From assembly GCA_033064195.1 (NCBI GenBank), contig JARBJD010000209.1:62001-126000 (forward strand): 64,000 nucleotides of DNA. Reading direction: 5' to 3'. The translations under genes were made by a program, and so were the position numbers. Shown piece by piece: positions 9,838 through 21,530 of the stretch. This DNA is from Blattamonas nauphoetae (taxonomy: Eukaryota > Preaxostyla > Oxymonadida). A model generated the notes under the pieces. It made no database searches, had not been told where the DNA came from, and was given only the letters and a program-made list of their open reading frames with translations. Every line of letters starts with the position of its first letter. Position 1 is the first letter of the stretch.

Positions 9838-10597
9838 CTATTATGAAAAATTGAAAAGAATTGATTCAAAAAATGACAGACAATTGAGAAAATTCTCAAT
9901 TTTACTATGAAAATGAAAAAGTTGTGGAGCAAATCGGGGTTTTGTTGATCAATTCGATTGTGCCCATTCCCAATTCGATTGTCACAACGAAACTCGAGTT
10001 AACGTTTTATAATTCCATTTCACTTATTGATACTAGATTAAACTTTTCTTCTCAAGTTTCCCATACAAACTTCATTTGGGTCTATTCAAATTTGGAGATC
10101 TACTTCATTGTTTGAATACTGGAAATGTGCACAAAGTTACGTCATTCTGTTAAAGTATCCTCGATTGACCAAGCGATACTGCTCAATCGATTCCATCTAT
10201 TTTTTAGTTAAGGGTCAGATCAATTATTGTCCGAGATTTGTATTTGAGAACCTATAATTCGAATCACAAAAATATTATTAATTGAGACAAAATGGTTTAT
10301 TGATGATTTATCAAGTGAAAGCTCCACAATCAGCTTATTTCGATCAGTTGGTGCACTCATCACATCACTCTATCTGTGATTGAACTCATCTGTATTCAGC
10401 ACAATCTGATTCTGAATGGAGAGTTGGGAAATTGTTGCACCAAGTTAAGGTGACCCGAGATTTTGTAAAGAAATAAATCCTGAGGTACGATGATTGGATT
10501 GAACTTCGTCTTTTGATTCTCGTCTGTCCATCCAATTGAAATCGTCCAAGTAGACTTGTTCAGAATTGAAACTAATTTTTCAGAATTGAACATGGAA
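9838..10597. other. Gene-free A+T-rich stretch
   Basis: About 760 bases between the Harbinger region and the hairpin repeat. Only short chance ORFs are present. No RNA gene, terminal repeat or conserved motif was seen. Confidence 0.5.
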
Positions 10598-11176
10598 AAG
10601 TCAGAAATGAAATCATATTCTACACTTCATTGAAATCACCATAAAAATGTTGAAGGCTGTATTCACATTGATCTCCCATTTCGCCAAAAAAACAAATCAA
10701 GAAACTGGACAACCAAAAACATCTCAAATAAGAAAGTGAAAGAAACAGCACTGGGAGAAAACTCAGCATCGATTTCATCCACATGACTTGCGAATCAATT
10801 GTGATGTCAAATTGCTGAGAAAAGTTTCTTAGTGAAACAGTCTTTGTCAATTTCGAAAATGTGATGGATATTTGTGAAGTTGAATAATCACAATAATCAT
10901 ATCAACAAAATAAAGTTTCAGAAAACACAAAGGCTGTTTCACTAAAAAACTGTTCTCAGTAATTTGACATCACAATTGATTCGCAAGTCATGTGGATGAA
11001 ATCGATGCTGAGTTTTCTCCCAGTGCTGTCTCTTTCACTTTCTTATTTGAGATGTTTTTGGTTGTCCAGTTCCTTGATTTGTTTTTTTGGCGAAATGGGA
11101 GATCAATGTGAATACAGCCTTCAACATTTTTATGGTGATTTCAATGAAGTGTAGAATATGATTTCATTTCTGACTT
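10598..11176. repeat. Large hairpin: two 249-bp inverted arms with an 81-bp loop
   Basis: The left arm 10598-10846 and right arm 10928-11176 are near-perfect reverse complements (a handful of mismatches, mostly near the loop), separated by 81 A+T-rich bases. The same 70-odd-residue hydrophobic ORF therefore appears on both arms in opposite directions, which is a by-product of the symmetry. A foldback transposon, a recently formed palindrome or a hairpin-RNA source are all possible. No coding gene is evident. Confidence 0.9.
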
Positions 11177-11731
11177 CTTCGGGTTTACTTCTGAATGATA
11201 ATTTTTGACTTGAGAACAACTCTTCTTATTTTCCAAGCAAACAGTTTCATTTCTGAATTCTCCCTATTCATTTCGAATCTTGTCCATTCGTGACGTCACA
11301 AATTCGTTCCATGTTAACAATTAGCAATTTTATCTGAAAAACACAATATTGGTCAAATGAAAAAAAAGCGAATCACCCTCCCACGAGATTACAAGAAATC
11401 CTCAAAATTTTTCACATATGTGTCAATATCATGCGTACCGTCCACAGATAAAACTTAGCGGTTTATTGTGGTTCCTGAAGTTTTTAAAATGGAAATAGAT
11501 GATGATTTCGAGCCGAAAATACTTTCTAGACCAGTCATTTCACCCTTATTTTTTCCTTTTTGCTTTTCGGATCTCAAACAGTTCTCCTTTTCCAGTTCTC
11601 ATTCTTATCGACTTCACTCATTTCTGTGGTTTGGTTTTCTTTCTTCACCAATCATCTATCAGTTTTGCGAGATTGAGAAAGTTGTCGTCCAAAAAGGTAT
11701 TGTGATCCTCTTTTTTCTCTCTATTTATTGA

Positions 11732-12318
11732 TATGTCATTAACCCGGTTCTGTCACCAACCCGGAACATGGGGTTGAAATAAACCATTTTGGTCAAACTG
11801 AGAAAAAACTTAAATTGTCAAATTTTCTGTCTTGGCGAATCAGATAAAACCTCGAAAAACCTCGTTTTGGCCCTTTTGGTAGTGTGTCCAAATCATATCT
11901 CCACAACCTGTGGACCAATTTTGATGAAAGTTTTCACAGAAACGGTTTTTTCGAGAAAAGATTTTTTTGAAAACATTTTTTCAAAAAAAATGTTGGGTAT
12001 TTGGAAAGTTAGGAAAAAACGTCATTTTTCTCGACAAAAACTAGTTTGGGACAAAAATTTTTATTTCTTTTTGGGAGTCTTTTTTCGATATTTTCACGAT
12101 AAAAATGCTTTTTATTTGGTTTAAAACGGATATCTGGTTGTGGAGAAACGAGCTGACAAAGTTAGAAAAAATGTGTGTATTCCTGCTGTATACAGTATTT
12201 TGAGGTTTTCTCCGATTCCCCGCGGAATTGAATTCTCAAATTTCATTTTTTTCATAGTTTGACCAAAATGGTTTATTTCAACCCCATGTTCCGGGTTGGT
12301 GGCACGGACCAGGTTAGT
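11732..12318. mobile_element. MITE-like non-autonomous element with about 60-70-bp inverted ends
   Basis: The left end (about 11732-11801) and right end (about 12256-12318) are inverted repeats. The inner 44 bases around AACCCGGAACATGGGGTTG and AAACCATTTTGGTCAAAC are identical. Each outer part carries a second, weaker copy of a CACxAACCyGG unit. The interior is A+T-rich and has no coding potential. The structure fits a short non-autonomous DNA transposon. No matching transposase with these ends was found in the window, and the target-site duplication is unclear. Confidence 0.75.
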
Positions 12319-13548
12319 GGCACATCTACTACAAATCATTTATCAAAAAGCATTCTCTATTTCTATTATATTCTATTCAAAGAAGCGAACGAACTATATT
12401 ATGAACCTGATGGACGGTATGCATGATTCTGACACACATCTGGTCTGCAAACTTTTTTCAATGTTCTTTTGTATTTTAGAAATAACCAACGTTTCTTCAC
12501 ATCTTCACTGACACACAGTTTTTTCTCATCTTTTTCAGAGAATAATTATCACCCAAAACTTTCAATAAAAAAGTCACAAACAGAAAGAAGGCTGGATTAG
12601 TGACACAACTTCAGCAACTCATGGCTCTGGCCAACGTCAAAAATCAGTTTTTAGTAGAATTCAGCCACTTTTTCATTCATCAACAGCAATTAAACCATGT
12701 GAATCAAGTTGAAATATACTCGATCAAGTTCACATCGATTTGAGGTAGACCCGTGCGGAAACGTCTATTCATTGGAAAGAAAAACTCCCATTTTGGACCA
12801 TAGTATTGTTTGTTGATTGGTATCCGAAATAGGAAGTCGTCAAAAATTCGAACAAATTTCAGAAAAAGTTAGTATCCCTCACAACATTGACATTCCTGAA
12901 AACTCCATGTCTCAACTTTGCCGGAAGGTCGAGAAACACTGTTGAAAGTATTGTCATTTCATGTCATTGGACAATAGTCGGCAGTTGGAGTTGCTGTATC
13001 ACAATACTTTAGTTTTTTCGATATGGTTCTCGTTCCTAGTACATCACAGTGTTACGTTTTCATTGACATTTGTGCAAATGTAGAGAAACAAACAGTTAAA
13101 CTTGTTTGAATGAAACGAGCTGAATTGTTGAAAGAAGGCTACCAAACTGTGTCAGTTTGCAAATTTTGAGATATATATCGGCTCGAGTGCCTATTTCTTG
13201 TGAGTATCAGGAAATTCAAAGGTCTATTGAGATCTGACCCTTTGAAGAATTGTCAAAGGTTTTTGATCGTGGCTTTTTGCTGGTCACCCAATCATAAATG
13301 AATCATCTCAAATCACACAAATTAAAACAAACCTATTTAGAGACGATTCATTCACTATTATTCAGATGTTCCTGCGAATCAAAATGTTTTCTTTTTGGGT
13401 GAGATCTCTCCAACCTATATTGGTCTTGATTTTAACCTTGTGAGCCTGATCTAATTCGTAGATCGCATGGATCCATTCGATGGACTGTCTGTTTTTCTCA
13501 TAAATATGACTTCCTTTTGACTTCTCCTTCTCATCAATCAGTCCATCG
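12319..13548. other. Gene-free stretch before the Pumilio gene
   Basis: About 1.2 kb with no supported gene, tRNA or repeat. It is likely intergenic sequence plus the upstream region of the Pumilio gene. Short ORFs on both strands look like chance. Confidence 0.5.
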
Positions 13549-16500
13549 ATGCACAATAGTAGATCAAGCGACTCCCTTCCTCGTGAAGCGACGCACGAAT
13601 CTCAATCCACTATTGCGACGGCTCCCATTCCCCACTCGGGCGCTTCATCTCCATCATCCCTCAAGAAAAGCGAACATTCAGACTCGAAAGGAAGTAAATG
13701 TATGTTCTCCATCGAATCTTGTTCCAAATTTATCTCGACAAAGATTAACAATATCATTTTTCATTCGATGTTTTTGGATATTTACGTTTTCACCATCTCT
13801 CTTCTGTCTTCAGCGGCATCGAGAAAAAGCACATCCAGCTTTGAGCGAAAATCTCTCCGATCCCGAAACTCTGAAACCAAAAGTTGGCATGAACTGCCGC
13901 TTCCTTCTTCCAGAAAGGATGTTGATGTGTTTGAAATCCCGCGGACAGGCCGCATGTTCGATTCAGTTTCTATGCAAGCCTTCATCCCAATCGACCAGAC
14001 CTACTCGACATTCGACTCCTTACCGTCAAATAACCATAGTCTTGCTTTTCGGGATCTCCATCAGGATCCTTTTCAAACCATCCGGCAAGTGAGCGACACG
14101 TCGCTCACTTTGAGTTCAACACCTCCCGATCTCCACCCTCATTTCCTTTCATCGTCACGAATCAACTATCCTCCCCTTTCTCCATTGCACATCACGTTTA
14201 ACTCACCACACTTTTTCCCTCCCCCCAATGATGAAATGACCCAATCGCTCGTCAGCTCAAGTGTTGGTAGCTCTGCGGATACCTTCACAATCACACCGTC
14301 GCCTCGCAACTTCGAGTCCTTTAACCCCTTTCCAAGCTTTCTTGATACCGAAACTTCTGTTAGTCTCTCTCCAGAAGACTCGCCATTTGTTCGATCACCT
14401 CCTTCGTTCACAACTGAGACTACGCCTCCGACGAAACACTCAGAGAGCAAAAGAGATAGCCATACAATCGAACTCTTGAGGAATGTCGAAAATAACGCTA
14501 ATACACTCCTCTTCACTCAATCTGGAATTGACTCACTTTCAAAACATATTCGACTGATCTCACGTCGAATAAAGACGACCCACGATAAAGACTCGCCCCC
14601 TATCGAATTATCCTCGGTCCACCTCCAACACCCCGAGCCAACCAGTGCAAAATACAACACACTCGACATGGAGATGGCTGAGTGGGTTTTAGGCACGAAT
14701 CCGTCACGGAGAAGAAAACCTTGGCTCCAAACAACACTCATCACCGATAAGTATCCAACAGATTCCACGGAACAGATAGAACTTCTTGTATGGGCAATGC
14801 TGAAGGGACTAAAATTGAATATCCTTCCAGCAGTGACCGACAAGAACGCAAACTATCTCTTCCAGAAAATGGTGGACATGGCATCGCTGACACAATTGTA
14901 CGTCATCACAGTTGTTCTTCAGCCGCACCTGTCGCGCCTTGCCATTCATCATTACGGGTCGAGAGTTCTGCAGCGAATGATTGAACGGAGCAGACATAAC
15001 CCAATTGTGATAGATCTCATCATCAATGGCCTGTCACACGGATCAATTCTTTCTTTTATCTGCAATGAATGCAGCAATCATGTGATGAAAAAATGTCTCT
15101 GTTATTTCACACACACACAGAGTTCGTTCATCACCGAATGTATCCAGCAGCATACCATCAAGGTGGCGACTGATAAGTTCGGCTGCATCGTTCTGCAACG
15201 CGCGTTAGATACGAGCAGCCCGTCCACTTGTGAGAGCATCCTTCAGAACATCATCGCCCACACACGCACTCTTATCACCCACCCCTTCGGAAATTACGTT
15301 GTACAATATGTGTACACCCGAAAATGGGCCCCCGATGACCCTCGCGAGCTGTATAAAGACTCCATCGTTTCTGTTGCAGCGGAACAGATTGTTTCGCTGT
15401 CTTGTCAGAAGATTAGCTCTAATGTGATCGAGACCATCCTTCATACAGGCTCAGAGTTGCATCGGGAGCGCATCATTCGCTCTATTCTTGCCACAAAGCA
15501 GGCGGCAAAATTATGTCTTGATCAATACGGGAATTACGTCATGCAGATGGCTCTTTCTGTCGCGCCATCTGGAATTGCATTTACATTACTTGAGGAGCTG
15601 ATGCCAATCACAAACCAACTCAAATTCAGTGCACACGGAAGAAAAGTGCACCAGAAGTTGTTGGTGCTAGAAGCAGCGTACCAGAAGATGGGCCCTAATT
15701 ATTCGAGACCAGACGACGAGATCGAAGACGACCACCCTCTTCTGCCCCCTCCAGCTCCCCCTCTCCCTCGCCGGAACAACTCTTCGTTGTTAATCCCTCC
15801 AATCTCCCCTCACCTTCCCACACAGCGTCCCTACCCGACTCGACACCTCGGACAATCACGCAGCATCCACAACAACCTCACTCTGACACACACCATCCCG
15901 GAAGAGCTCAGCCCACAGATCGAGTTCAACCCAGCTCCGTTCCCTTCGCCGGTGTTGGTGACACAATCGCCAATGTCGGGTCAGAAGATGTCAATCGAAT
16001 GGCCTCCACGATCTGCGATGAACCACTCGAAGTCGGTTGTCTTTCCACGCCTCCGTTCGGTCGGACATTCCACACTCCCCCCAATCTCAGCCAATCTCCA
16101 GTCGTCGTCGACACTCCCAAGCACTAACTGGTCGGAGCATGATTTGAGCACGGTCTTCGGAGCGACGAATCTCACTCGCTCGATGACCACGGACACTCCC
16201 TCATACTCTCTCCCTCGCTCGCTCACCATCAACTCCTCTCTGTCGTCTATCTCCTCGTACCCATCCCTCTCGTCTGCCTCCTCCTTCCACCACGTTCCTG
16301 CGACAGACCACACACCTGTCGCTGCGTCAAACCATCTTAACAGCCCTTTCTTCGACGACACACTCCCCGAGAAGCTTCCTGATCTGTTTTTGTACCCTTT
16401 CAAGTCCGTCACAGACAACGCCAGCACCCCTCTCATGATTCCAGCACAGGATATGGCCAGCGAGTGGGCAGACGCGGATGTGTTGGACATCGACGCCGAT

Positions 16501-16695
16501 GAGCTCGACACCCACAATTGGATCAAGTGGAGTCCGCCCGCTGCCAGAACCGCTCATCGTCCAGCCGTGTCTGACACAACCCAATTGTCTCCGCCGCCTT
16601 CCTCCCCCCCTGTCGCGTTCCCTGAGACTCAGTCGTACTACAGACAAGGCCCTCCAACATCGAATGGAGGGCCGCCGGGTCAGCAGTGGGATTGA
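13549..16695 (+). CDS. Pumilio/PUF RNA-binding protein
   Basis: PUF proteins bind 3' UTR motifs and repress or localise mRNAs in the cytoplasm. The open frame gives about 1048 residues. The PUF array covers roughly residues 377-715, with tripartite recognition motifs readable as SRVLQ, NHVMK, GCIVLQ, NYVVQ, SNVIE, NYVMQ and RKVHQ, so at least seven of the usual eight repeats are visible. A probable intron at 13694-13813 (120 nt, GTAAATG to TCTTCAG, in frame) would remove hydrophobic sequence after residue 48. The long N-terminal and C-terminal flanks are Ser/Pro-rich and disordered, as is common in Pumilio homologues. The ATG at 13549 is the first in the PUF frame, though an alternative 5' exon in another frame (from 13517) cannot be excluded. 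Confidence 0.9.
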   Translation: MHNSRSSDSLPREATHESQSTIATAPIPHSGASSPSSLKKSEHSDSKGSKCMFSIESCSKFISTKINNIIFHSMFLDIYVFTISLLSSAASRKSTSSFERKSLRSRNSETKSWHELPLPSSRKDVDVFEIPRTGRMFDSVSMQAFIPIDQTYSTFDSLPSNNHSLAFRDLHQDPFQTIRQVSDTSLTLSSTPPDLHPHFLSSSRINYPPLSPLHITFNSPHFFPPPNDEMTQSLVSSSVGSSADTFTITPSPRNFESFNPFPSFLDTETSVSLSPEDSPFVRSPPSFTTETTPPTKHSESKRDSHTIELLRNVENNANTLLFTQSGIDSLSKHIRLISRRIKTTHDKDSPPIELSSVHLQHPEPTSAKYNTLDMEMAEWVLGTNPSRRRKPWLQTTLITDKYPTDSTEQIELLVWAMLKGLKLNILPAVTDKNANYLFQKMVDMASLTQLYVITVVLQPHLSRLAIHHYGSRVLQRMIERSRHNPIVIDLIINGLSHGSILSFICNECSNHVMKKCLCYFTHTQSSFITECIQQHTIKVATDKFGCIVLQRALDTSSPSTCESILQNIIAHTRTLITHPFGNYVVQYVYTRKWAPDDPRELYKDSIVSVAAEQIVSLSCQKISSNVIETILHTGSELHRERIIRSILATKQAAKLCLDQYGNYVMQMALSVAPSGIAFTLLEELMPITNQLKFSAHGRKVHQKLLVLEAAYQKMGPNYSRPDDEIEDDHPLLPPPAPPLPRRNNSSLLIPPISPHLPTQRPYPTRHLGQSRSIHNNLTLTHTIPEELSPQIEFNPAPFPSPVLVTQSPMSGQKMSIEWPPRSAMNHSKSVVFPRLRSVGHSTLPPISANLQSSSTLPSTNWSEHDLSTVFGATNLTRSMTTDTPSYSLPRSLTINSSLSSISSYPSLSSASSFHHVPATDHTPVAASNHLNSPFFDDTLPEKLPDLFLYPFKSVTDNASTPLMIPAQDMASEWADADVLDIDADELDTHNWIKWSPPAARTAHRPAVSDTTQLSPPPSSPPVAFPETQSYYRQGPPTSNGGPPGQQWD

Positions 16696-16996
16696 TCCAT
16701 TGTCACACTTCTTACGTCGATTATTCTGTTAGTCTCAACAATAGTCTTTCTTCTACTGTCACTTTTTCCTCACGGTTTTCTCTATCTCTCGGTTGCTTCA
16801 TCTTTCAGTGTGTTTCGTTGTTCTAGGGCTAATCACTGTGGAGTCATTTTTCTTCGTTGATAATTATCCCAATCTTCATCCATTATCTTGGAACACAAAT
16901 TCAATTTTTGTGTCCTTGCGGTTCTTTGTTTTTTTGAATCTAAAGAGGGAGGGCTTGTTGTGAACGATCGACCCTTCGGCTCGTCATCCAACCTCG

Positions 16997-18406
16997 ATGG
17001 TGCATCTCGACCAGCTCATCATTCATGTAGAGATACCAGGTGTGTTTTATTTCAGTGTGTGATCTTTCTAATTCACAGTCTTATTTGGAAAGGGAAATAT
17101 CTGGCTTTTATTTCTTTTCTTCCAGTATTTCGTTTGTGCACTCCTATCAACATATGAGCTCATCTTTTTGATACGAGACAGACAAAAGAAAAATGGATTG
17201 CTGATTGCATTGTTCGCGTGCCTCTCTGCCTACCTTGCCATTCACTCCATCCTCAACCTCACTCCTTTCCCTTGGACTCCGACAAGTTTCTTTCTCTTTG
17301 ATCAAATGCCCAGAGCTCTCCTCAATTGTGCCTGGATCTTGTTTGGATGGTGGCTATCTCAACTCCTTCTCTCTCAAAAGCGACTCAAACAATTCATGGC
17401 CGTCCTCCACATTGTATTCCTGTTGATTGCAGGAATTTCTCACTTTCTCGGAATGCTGATTAGTCTAGCACTTTATGTATGCTGATATTGTTTGTTATAT
17501 CAATTATCTCAAGAAACCTGACAAGCAATTGACTGATCCAGGTGTTGGCTCAACCAAGTCGCTTCATACATCGTTTTTCTCACTGATCATCATCTATTCT
17601 GTGGTTTTGGTGATGCTTTCTGTGGATTATGTTGTTCTCTTTTGGGCTCGTCACAAAGTCAAAGACAAGACAATACGTCGCTTCCACTCTCTTTACCTCT
17701 TCCCAATGACATCCATTATTGTTGTCCTTCTACTCCAAATCGGAGCTTTCATGATTATCGTCCTTCAAGTCGGCGTCATCTATGGATCAATGGAAAACCA
17801 GGCCAAGATCTGTCTGTACCCGCAAATCTACGGACAGAAAAAACCCCACGACTGGTCTGCCCCTTTTCTGATTATCTCCTTCAGCACTAACTTTGCCTGG
17901 CTGTATGTTCTGCGCTATACCCTCCTCCACACGCTCCCTGTCATCGTCTTTTTTGTTCATACTTTGCCTTCGACCGGATCATCCTTCGATCGGGTCCAAC
18001 AGTTCCGAAGGTTGATCACCCATCATCTGCCACGCCCTCAAAAATTCAACGGAAACGATCGTCCCCAGAAGCAGAATTTCCGGCGCCCACAAAAGAATCT
18101 GAACGGACGCCACTTCTGCGCTCTTCACACCTCAAAACCAGAGTCATCCATCGCTCAGATCCCGCCCCAACATCCACTCTGCAGAATTCTTCAAGTTCAG
18201 ATCCCAAACATTTACCACAAGACCATACTGTTCTTCCGATCAACGAAAACGAGTTCGAATTCGACGAAGACGCGGAAATTCAGAGTGCTGTGGATGGGAA
18301 TGGAATGTCGTTCTATCAGAATAACCCGTATGCCATGTACGGCCTCAGTCAGGAGGAAGAGTCTGATGATGGGGAGTATGATGAGATCGACTTGGACGCG
18401 TTTTGA
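16997..18406 (+). CDS. Seven-transmembrane protein, family unknown
   Basis: Exons joined by eye: MVHLDQLIIH (from ATG 16997), then an exon beginning after the acceptor at 17125, then a 37-nt intron (GTATGCTG to CTCAAG, about 17478-17514), then a final junction near 17.95-18.01 kb (a 56-nt intron 17955-18010 would fit the phase). The product has seven hydrophobic helices, an external N-terminus of only a few residues and a roughly 130-residue hydrophilic tail that is basic first and then acidic, ending SDDGEYDEIDLDAF. The topology suits a receptor-like or TOM1/THH1-like membrane protein, but no diagnostic motif was recognised. It converges with the importin-like gene downstream. Confidence 0.65.
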
Positions 18407-18718
18407 AGAGCGACACAACTACCATCTTTTGTCTCTCGAATACCTTTTCGTTTCTGTCTTATTGTTAACTGTTTTCACAGAGATGTTTGTTTTTTTGCAC
18501 ATTTCAATTGTTAGTTTTGTTTTGAGAGTTATCGAAGGTGAAGTGGGAAAGATCGCGATCATTTTACCAGTCTCTCCAGTCTCACAGAGTTGAGCGAGCT
18601 CTTCCTCGCTCTTCGGCACCCCGTGTCCTATACACCTTCAGTGGATGAGGAGATGATGGAGAACAGATGTTGCGATGGATCCCGAAAGCAAAATTTGCTT
18701 TCTACGGAGATAAGATTT

Positions 18719-20429
18719 CTACTTCTCAAAGTTCGTCAAGGCAGTGAATGCTTTTTCCGCAAAATGTTTGACTTTCTCATCTTTGTGAGATATCAGCGAA
18801 GAGACCATGTTTGGAAGATCGGATTCGGCAGCTTGCTGAAAGAATGTTGAATCCAACTGTAGATGAGCAATTTCGGATATCTGTGCTGACCTTTTGGAAA
18901 TAATGGCAAAACGTTCCACAGAACAGAGGAGAGTCGCGAGATCATGGGCGTTTGTGATCCTGCCCAGAAAATGGGCCAAATAGCAAGGAATGTTGCCAGT
19001 AATCAACGTTTTGAGCACAACATCTACACTACAGTCGGATAGGTTCGTGAAAACGTACATTATTTCAGTGTAAATTTTCTGATGTACGTTGGAGAGAACA
19101 TTTTGAAGGATTGTGATTAAATCAGCGTTAAGGAAGGAGAGAGCGAGGGAATCAGAACTGCAAATGAGATTTACGATCATCCTGAGGCAGAAGAAGAATA
19201 CTCCGTCAGAACCTCCGTCTTGAATGGTCAGAGACGATTGTTGGAGCGTGTGGAAGACTGTTGCTGCTGTTGAACTGCTTTCAAAGAGATCAGCGATATA
19301 ACTTGGGGAAACATCGGGATAGTCAATAAATGTGAGCCGATAGAGAGTTCTTGTCACAGCGTAGTGTTCGAGAGCATAGCGTGGATCGGTGAGGAACTTC
19401 TTACAGTCTGTAAGGAAAGAGGATTCCATCAAAAGACGTGTTCGATCAAATATTGGGCCAATGAGGCCATGAATGATCGACATGGCATCGTCGAGAGGCG
19501 ATTTTAAGATTGTTGAATCGATGCGCGGGATGGACAGAAATGCGGAGTAGTCAGTCATTGAAGAGACAAGCTTCTGAATTGGAATGAGGATTGGGTTGAA
19601 GATTTGGCCTGATTCTCGATCGTTGAGCATGTTGCGATAGAAGAAGAGGAGGGGATGGAGAAATGGAGTGTCAAGACGAATATATGTAACGAATTTGTCG
19701 AGAAGAGATGTTTGAGAACATATGTATTCCCTGTCGTCACTCGATGTTGCAGATACGTTAGCTAGACACCAAATAATCTGGAAGAATGAAAAAGAAGAAA
19801 GGACACATTTTTCATGATCTCTAAATCGCCTATCTGGAAAAGCGAAGGAATCAGATCTAAAAAGCCACTGTATGCGACATTCAACTCTTCATCATTTTCA
19901 AGTGTTGCAACATTCAATAAGATGATAAGGGCGATATTCTGAGGGAATGCGACGAAATAATCGGACAAATACTATGAATGTTGTGTTTTCTGTTGTTTGG
20001 AGGAACGATATAATGATATCGACACCATTCAGACGAACAAGATTGATTCTGTGCATTGGAGAGGCTACAAGGAAGATATATGCAAAAAAAGTGATACATC
20101 GCTGACACAGTGCGGAGATCTCGAGTAGAGCGTTGTGGACGATAGACTGATCTTCATTCTGGAGCTGTTCCAAGAGTGATGGAATTGTGTGTTCGTTCGT
20201 CTGGAAGGGATGAACAGAATGAACATTAAACATCGTTAGAGTCCGGCATTTGTGAAATATTTGCCTTCGCCTCAGTAACTTTTATCGGCAATTGATTGAA
20301 ATCCCTCCTTTTTCGATTTCGGAGAGAGACATTTTCAGAAGCATGAGGTTCAGAGAGATAGCCTTCATGATTATCCATAGAAACCATTCGATGTTGTAAC
20401 CGTGCCCCGTTGTCGACGTTTGGCTCCAT
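18719..20429 (-). CDS. Importin-alpha-like armadillo-repeat protein
   Basis: Importin-alpha binds nuclear-localisation signals through armadillo repeats and importin-beta through a basic IBB segment. Starting at ATG 20429, the N-terminus carries an IBB-like NVSLRNRKRRDFNQ stretch. Armadillo-type helices follow, including IIWCLANVSA, the W-x-x-x-N repeat signature. Four introns restore one frame: 20201-20231 (31 nt), 20065-20097 (33 nt), 19939-19972 (34 nt) and 19778-19806 (29 nt). The total is about 528 residues, near the usual importin-alpha length, but most repeats are degenerate, so cargo binding may differ. The start codon lies 46 bases from that of the thioredoxin-like gene on the other strand. 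Confidence 0.75.
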
Positions 20430-20475
20430 TACCCTTTCTGTGACTGTTTGAAATACCAATGGTGGTCTGATCGCC

Positions 20476-21373
20476 ATGTTCACCTTTCTTCCCCTCGTCG
20501 CCTTCCTCACAGCTGCCAAGAACCAAACCCATACCATCAGCCTCACGACTCAAACGTTCAATAAACAGGTCAGTGGGAAGGATGATACATTTTTCATCTG
20601 TGTGTTTTCATCTAACATCACTATTCTCAGTATTTTACACTGATGATACTCCTCAACTGACTGAATTGAAAGAACAGATGGAGAAACTTGCCAAAAACAT
20701 GAAGACGATCGGAATAAAAGTCGCCACAGTCCATCTGAACGAAAATCAGGAATTGGCTCAAACGTATCAGATCACACAGGTCCCTCACATGCTATTCTTC
20801 CGCCCCAATAAAGAGCCTATGAAGTATGCAACTGATTGGAACGCAAAATCAATTGAAAAATGGATTCTTGAAAACATGCTGGGAACTGATAAGGTTACCG
20901 TGCTCAAAAAGGAAGAGGCAGTGACGAAGTATTTTGGGGAGACTTCAAAGTATCCACGAGTGCTTGTCTTCTCTAAAAAGAAGACACCACCACCGATGTT
21001 CAAACAGTTGTGCTACAAACACAGAAAGGGCATTAACTGTGGGTTTGTGTCCGGGGGATTCAACACACTTCCAGAAATTGGCGAACACATCTCCAAATAC
21101 GGTGATTTCTCAGTTGAGGATGTGGATTACCCCACTGTCGTCATTATCGATGAAGCGCACGATCCGAAGCTTGTTACGCTCTCAGACCGTCTTACGTATG
21201 AAACACTAAATGCCACCGTTGCTCCACATTCATTGACGACCAAAAAGGCACTCGCTAAGAAAGAGCAGAAGAAAATCGAAAACTTGAACTCAACCAATCC
21301 GTACAAGCGACTAAGAAGGGAAAATAGGGCTCCGAGGAAGAGCAGCTTTGAGGACGATGATGACGAATTGTGA
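20476..21373 (+). CDS. ER thioredoxin-fold protein without CxxC, DDEL tail
   Basis: The signal peptide MFTFLPLVAFLTAA is followed by a thioredoxin fold (THTISLTTQTFNKQV, then FILFYTDD after splicing, then AQTYQITQVPHMLFF with the cis-proline TQVP). A 31-nt intron at 20600-20630 (GTGTG to TCTCAG) is needed to restore the FYTDD strand. The CxxC redox pair is absent (TDDTPQ in its place), so the protein is probably a non-catalytic PDI relative. The C-terminus ends EDDDDEL, close to KDEL-type retention signals, which points to the ER lumen. About 288 residues. It is transcribed divergently from the importin-like gene. Confidence 0.8.
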
Positions 21374-21530
21374 ATCTTCTTTTTTGAGTTCTGGTGTTTT
21401 TTTTCACGTTTTGCGTCGTTGACCATCATTCACCTTGCTTCCATTCAACAAACCGATGTGTCAGTTTCACATAACTCTCAGGGAAAATCAACCGTGGCTC
21501 ATTGAAGACTCTGCTTAACACAAATCTTCG

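Noticed and set aside
10620-11155. Hydrophobic 76-residue ORF present on both strands
   Set aside because: It appears twice only because the two arms of the hairpin are reverse complements; no start context or homologue supports it.
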